NCBI RefSeq assembly: GCF_900104675.1
Contig: NZ_LT629945.1
Span: 2,929,683-2,993,682, forward strand
Length of the DNA stretch: 64,000 bases
Source: Angelakisella massiliensis
GTDB taxonomy: Bacteria > Bacillota > Clostridia > Oscillospirales > Ruminococcaceae
Reading direction: 5' to 3'
Part shown: one piece after another, positions 50,210 to 59,786 of the stretch
How the letters are laid out: each line of letters opens with the position of its first letter
Numbering within the stretch: the stretch's first letter is position 1
The notes under the pieces: model-generated
The model's database searches: none
Told to the model about the DNA's origin: nothing
What the model saw: only the letters and a program-made list of their open reading frames with translations
Position numbers and translations under genes: made by a program

Positions 50210-51775
50210 TTACACCTCCATACCTTGTTCCGGTTCTTCCTCGGCGCTCTGTTCAAATGCGGTTTCCAGCTCCGCCATACGCTGACGGTCTAAATCCTCC
50301 ACAGAACGCCCCTTCCGCATTTCCACCAGGTCGGTGTTAAAGTCATTCAAATGTGGCACATGAACCGCGCAGGCATATCCCTTTTCGGTGTATGCCTTCA
50401 TCCATTTTGCCGCTGTAAGCTGCCCCCAATTTCGCAGTTGCCCATTCTTGTCACGGGCCAGATAGTCATTGTCCACTGCAAACACCAGCCGCTTGATCTG
50501 CGGATGGCCTTCCAGATAACGGTCAATGGCTCCATTCCAAAGGCAACCGGTAGAGATACGGTGATCTTGCATCCAGTCACGCCCATAAAAGTCAGCGGCA
50601 ATAGAAGCATGGCTCATCAGGTCGATGGGCGCCTCGGTGACAATCAGCAGATCGGTTTTGCCCTCGTGGAAGAAGGGGTAGCTTTTATCTGAGCCGGTCG
50701 CATCCATTTTGAAGGAGCTGTTATCTCTGGCCGCCCGCATGGAGCAGTACCGGGCGGTTCCTTCCGCATCGTAGCCTACAAACACGCAGTTGCCATACTT
50801 CTTTTCCTGATAAATCATCTTCCGATTCATAAAGTGGCTTACGATTTTGGGGCTGATACCTCGGACAGAAACCAGATACCAATATCCAGGCTCACAGTCT
50901 AATCCCTCCGTTTCTTCCTGCAATCGCTCCAAATACTCGTCGATGTCCAGTTCCTCATACTGAAATTGGAGCGATTCAACGATTGCCGGATTGCAGTCCT
51001 CCGGCAGATGCTCCTTTACAGCATCCTGAACATCCCGGATTTCCCCCAGGAATCCCCAGCAGCTATCCACCTCCACATCTTCCTTGAAAAGCTGGAATCC
51101 ATAGCACTGGTTGGTCAGGTAGTAATCGTACTCCTTGACTTCGGCTTCCAGGGTTTGACGAACCTTCTCCAATATTTCAGGGGTGATTTTCCCGTGTTCC
51201 TGCTCGATCATCGCTTTATCTGCGTAGATCCAGCCAACCTGACCGGAATCCCACGGGCAAGAAAAGCCGCAGGTGTTCATGGTGATCCCGCTGTGATCGT
51301 ACAGGTAAAGCGGAAGAATCACCATACCATCCATTTGTTCTACCAGCGAAAACAGTTCGCCGGTGGTGAGGGCAGAAAGGCAATCATCCAAAAACCAGTC
51401 CGGGACTTCATCTTTCAACGAGGCCGCATAGCTGGAGGACACATACCAATCGCTGTCTGAACTCCAGTGCTGATTCTCCCGCAATTCCCACTCCCGCGTG
51501 GAGCGGTTGTATTCCAATCGGGCATCTTTGGCCTTGCCAGATTTGAGAAATGCAAAAACCGGATTGTTCCGGTCATGGCCGCTGGAGTATTCAGAAAACA
51601 GCAGGTTCCGCAGGAAATCGCTTGGCTCATCATAATCGTGCTTCTCGCCCAGGCTGTATCTGCTATGCCAGCAGACCATTTTTCCCAGGCAGTCGTGATC
51701 CTCACGAGGGTTCAGAGGGGTATCATCATCCAGTATGAAAAGGGTGTAGGGCGCCATTGTCGCTGTCATCGGCAT
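50210..51775 (-). CDS. Two-part protein with C-terminal DUF3991/Toprim module
   Basis: 521 residues; GGAGGT 8 bases before the ATG. The N-terminal ~260 residues have no name but contain GFSCPWDSGQVGWIY. The C-terminal part has GYWYLVSVRGISPKIVSHFM, then the Toprim core LLIVTEAPIDLMSH (Glu ~381) and FAVDNDYLARD (Asp pair ~435). Toprim proteins of this type accompany relaxases and primases on conjugative elements and may make or handle single strands. The fusion partner's role is unknown. Confidence 0.8.
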   Translation of the reverse strand: MPMTATMAPYTLFILDDDTPLNPREDHDCLGKMVCWHSRYSLGEKHDYDEPSDFLRNLLFSEYSSGHDRNNPVFAFLKSGKAKDARLEYNRSTREWELRENQHWSSDSDWYVSSSYAASLKDEVPDWFLDDCLSALTTGELFSLVEQMDGMVILPLYLYDHSGITMNTCGFSCPWDSGQVGWIYADKAMIEQEHGKITPEILEKVRQTLEAEVKEYDYYLTNQCYGFQLFKEDVEVDSCWGFLGEIRDVQDAVKEHLPEDCNPAIVESLQFQYEELDIDEYLERLQEETEGLDCEPGYWYLVSVRGISPKIVSHFMNRKMIYQEKKYGNCVFVGYDAEGTARYCSMRAARDNSSFKMDATGSDKSYPFFHEGKTDLLIVTEAPIDLMSHASIAADFYGRDWMQDHRISTGCLWNGAIDRYLEGHPQIKRLVFAVDNDYLARDKNGQLRNWGQLTAAKWMKAYTEKGYACAVHVPHLNDFNTDLVEMRKGRSVEDLDRQRMAELETAFEQSAEEEPEQGMEV

Positions 51776-51809
51776 ATCGCTTCACCTCCCTCCAGACAGG
51801 TCGATTCGC

Positions 51810-51905
51810 TTAGTTGGCGCCGTGGCGGTTGCGATACCAGCCAAAATAGAAAAGGCCGCCAATCATGGCGGCGGCAGCGGATACACTCAAAATTGCTTTT
51901 TTCAT
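51810..51905 (-). CDS. 31-residue membrane protein
   Basis: ATG at 51905 with AAAGGAGC 8 bases upstream. Product: MKKAILSVSAAAAMIGGLFY followed by a basic tail RNRHGAN; one hydrophobic helix. Too short for a confident family call; position within a tightly packed operon favours expression. Confidence 0.5.
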   Translation of the reverse strand: MKKAILSVSAAAAMIGGLFYFGWYRNRHGAN

Positions 51906-51929
51906 ATTGGCTCCTTTCAAAAACCAGAT

Positions 51930-52237
51930 TTACAGTTCCATATCCTGTTCTTCCTCACAGTCCAATACAGGGCTGTCCGGCGGGGACATCCCATGTTCTT
52001 CAAACTGCTGTCGGGTCTGAATCGCAGCGGACAGTTTGGAAAGCAGGTCAAACATTTTGGTGCTGTTCCGGCTGCCTTTGAAATAGCGGTAGTTCCATTC
52101 TCCAATTTGGGGATCGTACCGGATACTGTGAAGCGAATTGATGATCCAGCCCTGTGTTTTGAGAGGAACAGGAATTTCATGCTCACGAAAGAGCTGCATA
52201 ATGAGAGATTTGCCGTTGATCTCCCGGTTTATCACCT
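51930..52237 (-). pseudogene. 3' part of an element gene split by IS110 copy 3
   Basis: Encodes INREINGKSLIMQLFREHEI to the stop at 51930 (about 100 residues, ending EEEQDMEL). Removing the IS and one core dinucleotide joins this in frame to the 5' part ending at 53779, reading NIMAGK-VINREING. Without its own start, expression would depend on a GTG near 52235 now fed by IS sequence (AAGGAGGTG). Confidence 0.8.
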
Positions 52238-52290
52238 CCTTGTATTATAGAGTAGTAGTTATTAAAGCCCCTCTCCAAGGGCTGTGCTAC

Positions 52291-52430
52291 ACTGTAAGGG
52301 ATGCTGTGGATTGGTGATCATCTCCTACCACAAGATGGCTCAAGAAAGGTTCCAACCACAGCCCCTTACACTTTTGTTGATCAGTTAAATACCGCCAGAC
52401 GGTTTATGTGGAACAAGGCTACAAAAGTAA
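52291..52430 (+). ncRNA. Candidate bridge RNA of IS110 copy 3
   Basis: Identical to the copy 1 segment. Its target-loop GGTGAT (52313-52318) is fully complementary to ATCACC of the left flank of this insertion, without a wobble pair. Confidence 0.65.
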
Positions 52431-52479
52431 GGCGCACTGTGGATGCAGCATCACATATTTACCGCTGGAGGGATTTGTT

Positions 52480-53658
52480 ATGGTGATTTCTGTTGGTATC
52501 GATGTCTCAAAGGATAAACACGATTGCTTTATCGTCAACTCTGAGGGCGAAGTCCTGGCAGATGTGTTCACTATCCCCAACAACATGGATGGGTTTCACT
52601 ATCTGTTACAACGAATCCAGGATTGCGCCAACACGCAGAACAAAATAAAAGTAGGGCTTGAGGCGACCGGACATTACAGCTACAATCTGCTCGGGTTCCT
52701 TCTCGACAACGGTCTACCCACCTATGTCTTGAATCCCTTGCGCACAAACCTTTACCGAAAAAGCCTCAGTCTCAGAAAGACCAAAACCGACCGGGTGGAT
52801 GCACGAACGATTGCCACTATGCTGTTATCCGATGCGGGCCTCAAGCCCTACACAGATACAGCATACCACAACGAGGAATTAAAGTCACTGACCAGATACC
52901 GTTTTGACAAGGTGAAGGAGCGTGCCAAGCTGAAAAGTTCTGTCTCCCGACTGGTCTGCATCCTGTTCCCCGAACTGGAAAAGCTGGTTCCTTCTCTGCA
53001 TACTGCTTCTGTCTACACCTTACTGGAAGAATTCTCCGGTGCCAAACAAATTGCCGCAGCTCATTTGACGAGGCTGAAAACACTGCTCGAAACCGCCTCT
53101 AAAGGCCACTACAAACGGGACATGGCTCTTGAGATCCGAGATGCCGCCAGAAACTCTATTGGCTCCTGGATGCCCGCCAAGTCCCTTGAATTACAGCACA
53201 CCATCCGGCTCATCCGTGAACTGGATGTCGAGATCGCCGAGATTGAGGAACAAATCCAGTCCATTATGGATGAGCTGTGTTCTCCCATTACCACCATCCC
53301 AGGGCTGGGGTTCCGCATGGCTGCCATGATCTTAGCCGAGGTGGGTGACTTCACCCGCTTTGACTCCCCAGACAAGCTATTGGCCTATGCGGGGATGTCG
53401 CCATCCACTTACCAGTCTGGGCAACTCAAAAACTGTTACCCCCACATGGAAAAACGCGGCTCCAGATACTTACGCTACGCCCTTTACAACGCGACCAAAT
53501 ATGTCTGTCACTGGAACCCGACCTTTGCTGCCTATCTTGCTAAGAAGCGTGCGGAGGGCAAACACTACAATGTCGCGCTTTCTCATGCTGCCAAAAAGTT
53601 GGTTCGTCTAATCTTTGCCATGGAGAAATCCAGGCAGCCATATTGCTCGGCAGCTTGA
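52480..53658 (+). CDS. IS110-family transposase, copy 3
   Basis: 392 residues, the same protein as copy 1 (all visible residues equal). ATG at 52480 with GGAGGG upstream. RuvC-like DEDD and Transposase_20 motifs intact. Confidence 0.95.
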   Translation: MVISVGIDVSKDKHDCFIVNSEGEVLADVFTIPNNMDGFHYLLQRIQDCANTQNKIKVGLEATGHYSYNLLGFLLDNGLPTYVLNPLRTNLYRKSLSLRKTKTDRVDARTIATMLLSDAGLKPYTDTAYHNEELKSLTRYRFDKVKERAKLKSSVSRLVCILFPELEKLVPSLHTASVYTLLEEFSGAKQIAAAHLTRLKTLLETASKGHYKRDMALEIRDAARNSIGSWMPAKSLELQHTIRLIRELDVEIAEIEEQIQSIMDELCSPITTIPGLGFRMAAMILAEVGDFTRFDSPDKLLAYAGMSPSTYQSGQLKNCYPHMEKRGSRYLRYALYNATKYVCHWNPTFAAYLAKKRAEGKHYNVALSHAAKKLVRLIFAMEKSRQPYCSAA

Positions 53659-53778
53659 GGGCAACTACTTAAATAGCCAGCAGAGGCCTGACAAGACCTT
53701 AGCTTTGCTATACCTTTTTGAGCTATCCTTTTTCACCACCACCATTCATTTTGGGGCTTGACTTTTAATAGTTAATCT

Positions 53779-54562
53779 TTCCCGCCATAATATTTCCTTC
53801 GGCCTCACGGATGGCGGAATCGTAACGGGCCTGTCGTTCTTGTGCCAACTGCTGTTCACGGGCGTCTTGCTGCGCCCGCCTTTCATCAGCTTGACGCTGC
53901 CGTTCCGCAGCAATGGGGGCATTGTGGGCTTTTGCTTCCTCATACCGTCCAAGCAGATTGGCAAATCCCAGATCAGCCCACCGGTCCGGGGCTTCCATAC
54001 TCTGATTGAAAACCCTCTCGATCTCACCCCGGATGCCATGCTCCAGCGTAGGCAGCCATTTCAGGACTTCCTCAAGTCGGTGCCGCTGGTCAATGCCCAC
54101 CATAAACCCGTCACATGGAATATAAACCGTTTGGAAGAACTCCCGTTTCTTCTCCATTGTGTAGAGTTCAATGCCGTTTTCGTTGTAGAAGCGGTAGTAG
54201 TAGTGCTTGTTGCCCATCAGGTCTTTGGCAAAGACCCGGTTCTCGTCTTTTTCCTTTGGCGGAAAGATGTCCTTTTTCTTTTCATCCGGTCGGGTATAGC
54301 GGGGCGAAAGACCGGTGCGCTCCAAACTGTCTGCAATCAGCTTTTGGACTTTTTCAATACCGCCATGCTTCTCAACGAAACCGGCCAAGTCCTCCGCTTG
54401 CTGGAGAGAACAGAATTGCAGTCCGGTTTTTCCTTCATAAACGGAGCCTCTATGCTGAAACAGGTCCAGGCCAAACTCATTGCGGACCGGCTTTGTTTCT
54501 TGGGCTGGCAAAAAAGCACCTTCTCGAAAGAGATAGCCGACAGCCGAATGTTTCTCGCCCAT
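53779..54562 (-). pseudogene. 5' part of an element gene split by IS110 copy 3
   Basis: About 261 codons of the original gene, from the ATG at 54562 (AGGTGGTGATAT upstream) to the IS, then a few IS-derived residues to a stop at 53765. It begins MGEKHSAVGYLFREGAFLPA; the middle has HYYYRFYNENGIELYTMEKK; the end is a Gln/Arg-rich coiled coil. No named domain. Truncation removes the C-terminal ~100 residues. Confidence 0.8.
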
Positions 54563-54578
54563 ATATCACCACCTCACA

Positions 54579-54869
54579 TCACTGCTCCAGCTCATGCTCG
54601 TTGTCATCGTCCAGGCGCAGAGCAAGGAACTCTTTGATACAGTGTTCTGCCGCCTCGTCAGTGGGGTACAGCAGTTCCAGCGTCAGGTCATCCAAGTTCT
54701 GATCTTCCAGACGGGGATAGCCCGCCAGAGTGTTTTTGATATACGCCGTGAGAAGATCGTGGGGGCTGAATGCCTCCAGCAGCATGATCTTATACTTCGG
54801 CAGAAGCGCAGGCAGGAACTCTTTCAGAATCCCAATCTTCCTCGCCATCAGATCGTTGTCCGTTTTCAT
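54579..54869 (-). CDS. Hypothetical element protein
   Basis: 96 residues; GAGGTGAT upstream. Sequence MKTDNDLMARKIGILKEFLP, then helical segments with an acidic C-terminus (DDDNEHELEQ). Not recognised. Start overlaps the 3' end of the helicase fragment by 80 bases in another frame. Confidence 0.65.
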   Translation of the reverse strand: MKTDNDLMARKIGILKEFLPALLPKYKIMLLEAFSPHDLLTAYIKNTLAGYPRLEDQNLDDLTLELLYPTDEAAEHCIKEFLALRLDDDNEHELEQ

Positions 54870-56460
54870 CCAAAATCACCTCGCTTTCCTGTAATGATTC
54901 AAACTCCAACTTAGTGTTGATTTCCGTGAGTTGGGCAACCTTTTCCGACAATTCTTCCTCATAAAGAAACGGCTGTCCAACCTGCTGTTGGGCAACCGCC
55001 AGTTGTTTTTGTGTTTCTTTCAATTCGCGCCGTGCATCTTCAAGATAGTTGGGAATCCGTTCAGCAAGATTCTCGATACGGGTAATCGTTCCCTGACCGG
55101 AATTGCCTATATCCGTCCCATACAGCAAAGCGCCCCTCAGAATAATATCCCTTTCAAACGGATTGAAGTTCACGAAAAGAGAAAAGCCACGATATGAACC
55201 AATTTCAAACTCATATTCATCTTTTCCACGGCCTTCACTTATCATCCGATAAAGAAGGGCAAATGCTTCGCCCGCTGCCGGTCGCTCCGTATAATGCTTT
55301 CCATCCAGCACGATGGAGAAATCCTTGCCTTCGGTCTGACCCAACAGAGAAATGTCCTGCGTGACTCGCTCAATTTTCTGCTCATATTCCCGGATGCGGG
55401 ATGGATATGTCAAGTTAACCTTGTGTTCCAAAGCAAGCTGTTCATTGCTCCACGCACCACGCAGAATTTTCAATTCCGTGACCCGGTTTTCCAATTCCAT
55501 CTTCTGTGCGACCATCGGATTGTCGGTAGCGGCCGCCTTGAACTGTGCGGCAGACAGGACGGTTTCATCCACATCCTCACAAGAGCGGGCAATGTGTTTT
55601 CCGGTGAGAATCTGCGTGATATAGCGCAATTTCTGCTCCTGAATCTGCCAGAGATACGCATCAAATGTTCCTTTGGCTACGAATTGCTTTATCATAATTT
55701 CAGGGTTTTCGTTGCCCTGCCGTACCCCACGTCCATTTCGCTGTGTAATGTCAGAGGGCTTCCACGGACAGTCCAGATGGTCAATGGAGATTACCTTATT
55801 CTGAACATTCACGCCGGTTCCCAGCTTGCTGGTGCTGCCGATTAAGATACGGACTTTTCCTTGGCGGGTACGCTCGAACAGTTCCTGCCGCTGTGCTTCA
55901 GAAGTGGCGTCGTGAACAAAGGCTATCTCCGATTCCGGCACACCCTTTGCCAGCAGCACATTTCTTATTTCATCATATACATTGAATTTCCCGGCTTTGG
56001 GAGTGCCAACATCACAAAAGACAAGCTGCGTGGAAGCAGAGGCGGCGGTGTCCTTCCAAACCTGATAAACATCCTCAATGCAGACACTCAACTTACTTCC
56101 TGTACCATCCGCATCCGGTCGAATCAGGCGCGGGTCAATCGCCATCAGGCGGGCCTCACCGGTCAGCTTCAGCATATTATCTTCTTCCGGCTTCACTCGG
56201 CCGGTTCGGATTGCTTCCGCCCGCAGAATAAAATCGGCCATGATCGCCTGCTGTGCAGGTGTGGCTTCCACCGAAACAATCTCCGCTTTACCAGTGCGAA
56301 CAGCCGGGAGTCCGGGAATATCCAACATATCCGCTGTTTTGATGTCAGCGACCTCACGAAAGACAGCCATCAGTTCAGGGAGATTGTAGAAACGGACGAA
56401 GCGATCACGCATCCGATAGCCGCCGCCCTCGGGAACGAGTTTGTCAAGATGATTTTTGCA
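54790..56460 (-). pseudogene. C-terminal part of the large helicase/methylase (SNF2-like) of the element
   Basis: About 555 codons remain, from KNHLDKLVPEGGGYRMRDRF to the stop at 54790. Helicase C motifs include TQLVFCDVGTPKAG, VRILIGSTSKLGTGVNVQNK, HLDCPWKPSDITQRNGRGVR. In intact elements this protein exceeds 2,000 residues with N-terminal methylase and DEAD motifs; here they are cut off at ~56,455 where TnpW of another element begins. An internal ATG at 56412 could give a 540-residue product lacking ATP-binding motifs. Confidence 0.85.
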
Positions 56461-56632
56461 AGTTTTCTAAATTCAAATATTTATCCGCTGAAAAATCTCC
56501 CAACATCTCGTGTCTGCATATTTCTTGAAACACCGTATTCAAAGGCTTCTTCGCACTTTCCGATTGCTTCACATTGACAATAAAAGTTGTTTTGCCTATT
56601 CGTGTTGTATAAGATAAAGTGTTTTCTTTCAT
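56444..56632 (-). CDS. tnpW: TnpW-family transposon protein
   Basis: 62 residues, MKENTLSYTTRIGKTTFIVN at the start, KKPLNTVFQEICRHEMLGDF in the middle, end NLENLQKSS. It matches the TnpW proteins found at one end of TnpX-type elements. AAGGAGAAACGG precedes the ATG. Its stop lies in sequence shared with the helicase junction. Role unknown. Confidence 0.82.
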   Translation of the reverse strand: MKENTLSYTTRIGKTTFIVNVKQSESAKKPLNTVFQEICRHEMLGDFSADKYLNLENLQKSS

Positions 56633-56664
56633 ATAGTCCGTTTCTCCTTTTCATAAATTGACTG

Positions 56665-56692
56665 GTGGGGCATTCCGTTTGGAACACCCCAC
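56665..56692 (-). terminator. Hairpin between MobV and TnpW genes
   Basis: GTGGGG..ATTCC pairs with GGAA..CCCCAC with a small internal loop. No U-run follows, so termination is doubtful. Confidence 0.35.
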
Positions 56693-56756
56693 AAATACAG
56701 CCTGTTTCATCGGAACATATCAAGAAGTCATTAAGTCGTGAGTATAATGGAAATGG

Positions 56757-58022
56757 TTATCTCTCCATATCCCGCTTGTTTCTTCGTGCCTTGGTACGCT
56801 CTTGTCTTTCTTTTTCCCTTGCTTCTTTTTCGGCTCGTTCCTGTGCTTCCTTAAAAGAAAAAAGTTGCTTCACTTTTTCGGTAAAAAGTTTAGCAACTTC
56901 GGGGAAATGTTCCAACGCTTCAAGAAAAGGTCTGCACTTTTCTTTCAGTTCGTTGTATTTGGTTTTCATTCGTTCCAATGCGTTTGCACTGTCCATATAC
57001 TTCTGTCGGTAAAAATTTGCACTCTGCTCAAATTTTTTGATTTCCGCACGACTGGTAATACCCTCTTTGGCAAGGGCTGTCAGTTGAGAATAATCCTCTT
57101 TGGAGATTGCCATTTTACCTGTGATTGTTTTCTGCCCCATACTGTCAATCTCGTTTAAGGTTTTGGAGATATGACGGGCAGGCTCATACTTGACCTGTTC
57201 CTTTTGAATACGCTTCTGCAACTTCTCCAATCGCTCTTTGTCCTGTTGGATTTGATATTGCAGGGAAGTCAAATGCTCTGCTGTACTTCCGTATTCGCCA
57301 CGCTGAAAGCCTTTGAACCCTTGCTCCGTCATATAGTGAAACAATTCATCTTGCAGTATGCTGTACGAAGCTCTAAACATCGGCTTTCCGTTCTTCCTAA
57401 GAAGCGGCTTTCCTTTTTCATCGGTCAGCGGAATATCCGATTTCCATTTCTTTGAATGGCTTATCTGATTAACAACTTCCTTGACCGTTCCTCGCAGTTT
57501 TTCGTCTTTGCAACGCTTACTCCATAGGATTTCTTTCTCCACCACTGGCAGAACCATAGCGTGAAGATGATAATGGTAAACCTCTTTTCCCAGTTCCTCG
57601 GTTGCGGCTACATTGATTTCATCAGCGTGCATTACTGCCGATATAACATTGTCAGCACCGAATTTTTCCACGATGAAACGATAGGCTTCTTCATAAAACT
57701 GCTTTGCGTATTCATAGCCACCATTACGCTCGAAGTACATCGTATTCACATCAATCACTATCTCATTAAAGAGTGTTGCGTCTCTCCTCAACCCACGAAG
57801 CGACACCTGACCGTCTGCTTCCATCTGTTTTAACTGTTCCATATAGGTAGGGGCAGTCGGCTTTTTGAAATGCACATTAAAGGGTATTCGTTCCTCAATC
57901 ACATTCATATTTTCGTAGGTTTCATTCTTGCGTTCGTTGTGCCTTTCCGCCTTGCTCACATCAGAAGCGGTGTACTGTTTTACCCTTGCACAACTCATAT
58001 CCGCCTTGTCGATTTTTGCCAT
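56757..58022 (-). CDS. mobV: MobV-family relaxase (plasmid recombination enzyme type)
   Basis: 421 residues from the ATG at 58022 (AAAGGAG 8 bases upstream); an in-frame codon at 58055 is not supported. MobV motifs: ADMSCARVKQYTASDVSKAE then HNERKNETYEN, and the metal site VMHADEINVAATEELGKEVY with HYHLHAMVLPV. The C-terminal ~150 residues form a coiled coil. It nicks the oriT upstream and allows mobilisation by a helper system. Confidence 0.93.
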   Translation of the reverse strand: MAKIDKADMSCARVKQYTASDVSKAERHNERKNETYENMNVIEERIPFNVHFKKPTAPTYMEQLKQMEADGQVSLRGLRRDATLFNEIVIDVNTMYFERNGGYEYAKQFYEEAYRFIVEKFGADNVISAVMHADEINVAATEELGKEVYHYHLHAMVLPVVEKEILWSKRCKDEKLRGTVKEVVNQISHSKKWKSDIPLTDEKGKPLLRKNGKPMFRASYSILQDELFHYMTEQGFKGFQRGEYGSTAEHLTSLQYQIQQDKERLEKLQKRIQKEQVKYEPARHISKTLNEIDSMGQKTITGKMAISKEDYSQLTALAKEGITSRAEIKKFEQSANFYRQKYMDSANALERMKTKYNELKEKCRPFLEALEHFPEVAKLFTEKVKQLFSFKEAQERAEKEAREKERQERTKARRNKRDMER

Positions 58023-58098
58023 TTTGCTCTCCTTTCTCGGCAGGGGCGAAGCCATTACACAACATTCTTTGAATGTGTGTAACCCACTATGACACTTT

Positions 58099-58144
58099 CA
58101 GACTTCGTCTGCAAAGATGTCGTGGGCAAGGGAGTTCCCCCTTG
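58099..58144. other. Candidate oriT of the nested element
   Basis: Upstream of mobV are two inverted repeats: CAGAC-TTC-GTCTG (58099-58111) and CAAGGG-AGTTCC-CCCTTG (58127-58144), separated by AAAGATGTCGTGGG. Inverted repeats just 5' of the relaxase gene are typical for MobV oriT. Nick site not assigned. Confidence 0.5.
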
Positions 58145-58167
58145 ACCTCCTTTTGATACCTCAATCA

Positions 58168-58200
58168 TAAAAACAGACTGTCCTCCCATCAGACAGCCTG
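58168..58200 (-). terminator. Terminator after the RecA-like ATPase gene
   Basis: CAGACTGTC (58174-58182) pairs with GACAGCCTG (58192-58200) with one G-U, followed on the minus strand by TTTTTATG. It lies directly after the stop at 58204. Confidence 0.82.
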
Positions 58201-58203
58201 CTT

Positions 58204-59226
58204 TTATTCTCTCGGTATATCGCCCATCGGCAAAGACCAGTACCACAGAAAGCCTTTCTTTTGGGAGATAACTTCTGCTTTCTTCTTTGCCTTTTTGATG
58301 GTCGATTTTTTGAACCCAGCGGCTTCAAGTCTTTCTTCGCAATCCGAAGAAAGCATTTCTCCGTCTTTCAGCATTTCCAAAAGAAATTCTTTCGCCTTGG
58401 TTTCCTTTTCGTTCGGTCTGCCCATTTTAGGGGCAAGGGACTGGAACGCTTCTTCTGCTGTCATTTCCATTTCAGAAATAAAGTCCACTCCCTTTTCTGC
58501 AACCTCAAAGAGAATTGCAGAGCCTGTCGGGGCAAGGTTGGATTTCACTTGAACCATATATCTTTCCGCCGGTGCTTCTTTGTTCGGTGTGCGTGTGATT
58601 GCAAAAATACTTCTTGCAGCACCCGCAATATCAATCGAACCGTTGGTACGATAAAGAGGGTTGGTATCTCTCATCTTGTTCATATGAGCGATAATCACGA
58701 TGGCACAGCCAGTATTTTTTGCAACTGCAATCAAGTGATTAAACTCTGCCCTTGTTTCGTTGGCATTGTTCATTGAACAGTTCTCTCCGATATAGGAACT
58801 CATCGGGTCAAGAATTAAAAGTTTTGCGTGATACTTTTCGATTGCTTCAGCAATACGGTTATCTCCAAAGGATAAAGACTTTTCATCTTCCTTGATGAAG
58901 ATAAGGTTTTCTCCGTTCCCACCGGCAGAGTTAAATCGGGGTACTACCGTATCGTCTGCATCATCTTCCGTTGTCTGATAGATGATAGTCATAGGCTCAT
59001 TTTCTTCCGTTTCAGTAAAAGGCAGAGGTTCGCCCTTAGAGAGCAGTGCGGCGATTGACAGCATTAACTTGCTTTTTCCATCGCCCGGATCGCCCTGCAA
59101 CAGCGTAACCTTGCCGTACGGAATATACGGATACCACAGCCATTTCACTTCCTTCGGCTCAATCTCACTTGCCTTAATAACTTCGAGAGGGACATTTACA
59201 TTCATTTCATTTTCCATTTGCTTCAT
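58204..59226 (-). CDS. RecA-like ATPase (AAA_25 / RepA helicase type)
   Basis: 340 residues from the ATG at 59226 (AAAAGGAG upstream). Walker A LLQGDPGDGKSKL (~42), Walker B KLLILDPMSSYIG, then GCAIVIIAHMNKM and the Arg-rich AGAARSIFAITRT. The C-terminus holds a winged-helix-like segment (AAGFKKSTIKKAKKKAEV). Such RepA-like ATPases on these elements may support replication after excision. Overlaps the small gene before it by 20 bases. Confidence 0.85.
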   Translation of the reverse strand: MKQMENEMNVNVPLEVIKASEIEPKEVKWLWYPYIPYGKVTLLQGDPGDGKSKLMLSIAALLSKGEPLPFTETEENEPMTIIYQTTEDDADDTVVPRFNSAGGNGENLIFIKEDEKSLSFGDNRIAEAIEKYHAKLLILDPMSSYIGENCSMNNANETRAEFNHLIAVAKNTGCAIVIIAHMNKMRDTNPLYRTNGSIDIAGAARSIFAITRTPNKEAPAERYMVQVKSNLAPTGSAILFEVAEKGVDFISEMEMTAEEAFQSLAPKMGRPNEKETKAKEFLLEMLKDGEMLSSDCEERLEAAGFKKSTIKKAKKKAEVISQKKGFLWYWSLPMGDIPRE

Positions 59227-59398
59227 TTTTCTTCGTTCTCCTTTTCGATAAATACTTAGGGCAAAGCACCACGATACAACGGAAACTCTGCTTGCAGTCA
59301 TTACTGCATTTTCTGCAAAGTTCGTTGTAGGTAATGCGATTTCTTTCGTTCAGAAACAATGCCCAATCTTGTTTCCGTTTCTTACTCATTCTCGGCAT
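59207..59398 (-). CDS. Small Cys-containing element protein
   Basis: 63 residues; AAAGGAGG 7 bases before the ATG. MPRMSKKRKQDWALFLNERN is followed by CRKCSNDCKQSF and CIVVLC, five or six cysteines that could bind zinc. Strong ribosome site and overlap with the ATPase gene support expression. Upstream, 59399-59786 contains no gene. Confidence 0.7.
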   Translation of the reverse strand: MPRMSKKRKQDWALFLNERNRITYNELCRKCSNDCKQSFRCIVVLCPKYLSKRRTKKNEANGK

Positions 59399-59786
59399 AT
59401 CAATCCTCCTTTCCGTCTGAAAATAAAAAAACCACAGGAAAGATACTCAGAGCCTTGTTTCTGTCATTTTTCGGGGCGAAAATCGGGCAAAATTGCCTTT
59501 CTAAGCCTTTCAAAAAAATCACGCAAGGTATTTGTACTAACCTGTGGTTATGTATGAAATTGTAGGGTTTGGGGCAACAAAAAACACCGTATTTCTACGA
59601 TGTTTTCTGTCATTCAAGTAGCAAAAAACGTGACCACTAAAATTATAATCATAAGAACAGGCAAAAAGCGAAGATACCGTTCTAATAGAGCTTTTTAGAC
59701 TTGTTTTTTGGGGCTTTATATTACTTTCCCTATTTTTTAAGGGTATAGGGTGTTACATCAAGTTCTTAGTATATGAAATTTGCAGA
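59399..59786. other. AT-rich intergenic region
   Basis: No gene, strong hairpin or promoter could be assigned with confidence. It separates the anti-sigma gene from the mobilisation genes. Confidence 0.4.

Larger units (their letters stand above)
52238..53778 (+). mobile_element. IS110-family element, copy 3
   Basis: 1,541 bp, same ends as copy 1 and indistinguishable from it by eye over the full length. Left flank TTTATCACCT, right flank TTCCCGCC. The insertion interrupts the gene whose halves are at 51930-52237 and 53779-54562. Identity to copy 1 implies a recent transposition event. Confidence 0.88.

Noticed and set aside
35068..53781. Terminal inverted repeats for the IS110 copies
   Set aside because: None exist; ends were defined by comparing the three copies, as expected for the family.
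58055..58246. 63-codon minus-strand frame in the candidate oriT of the nested element
   Set aside because: It runs through a terminator and inverted repeats and has no ribosome site.
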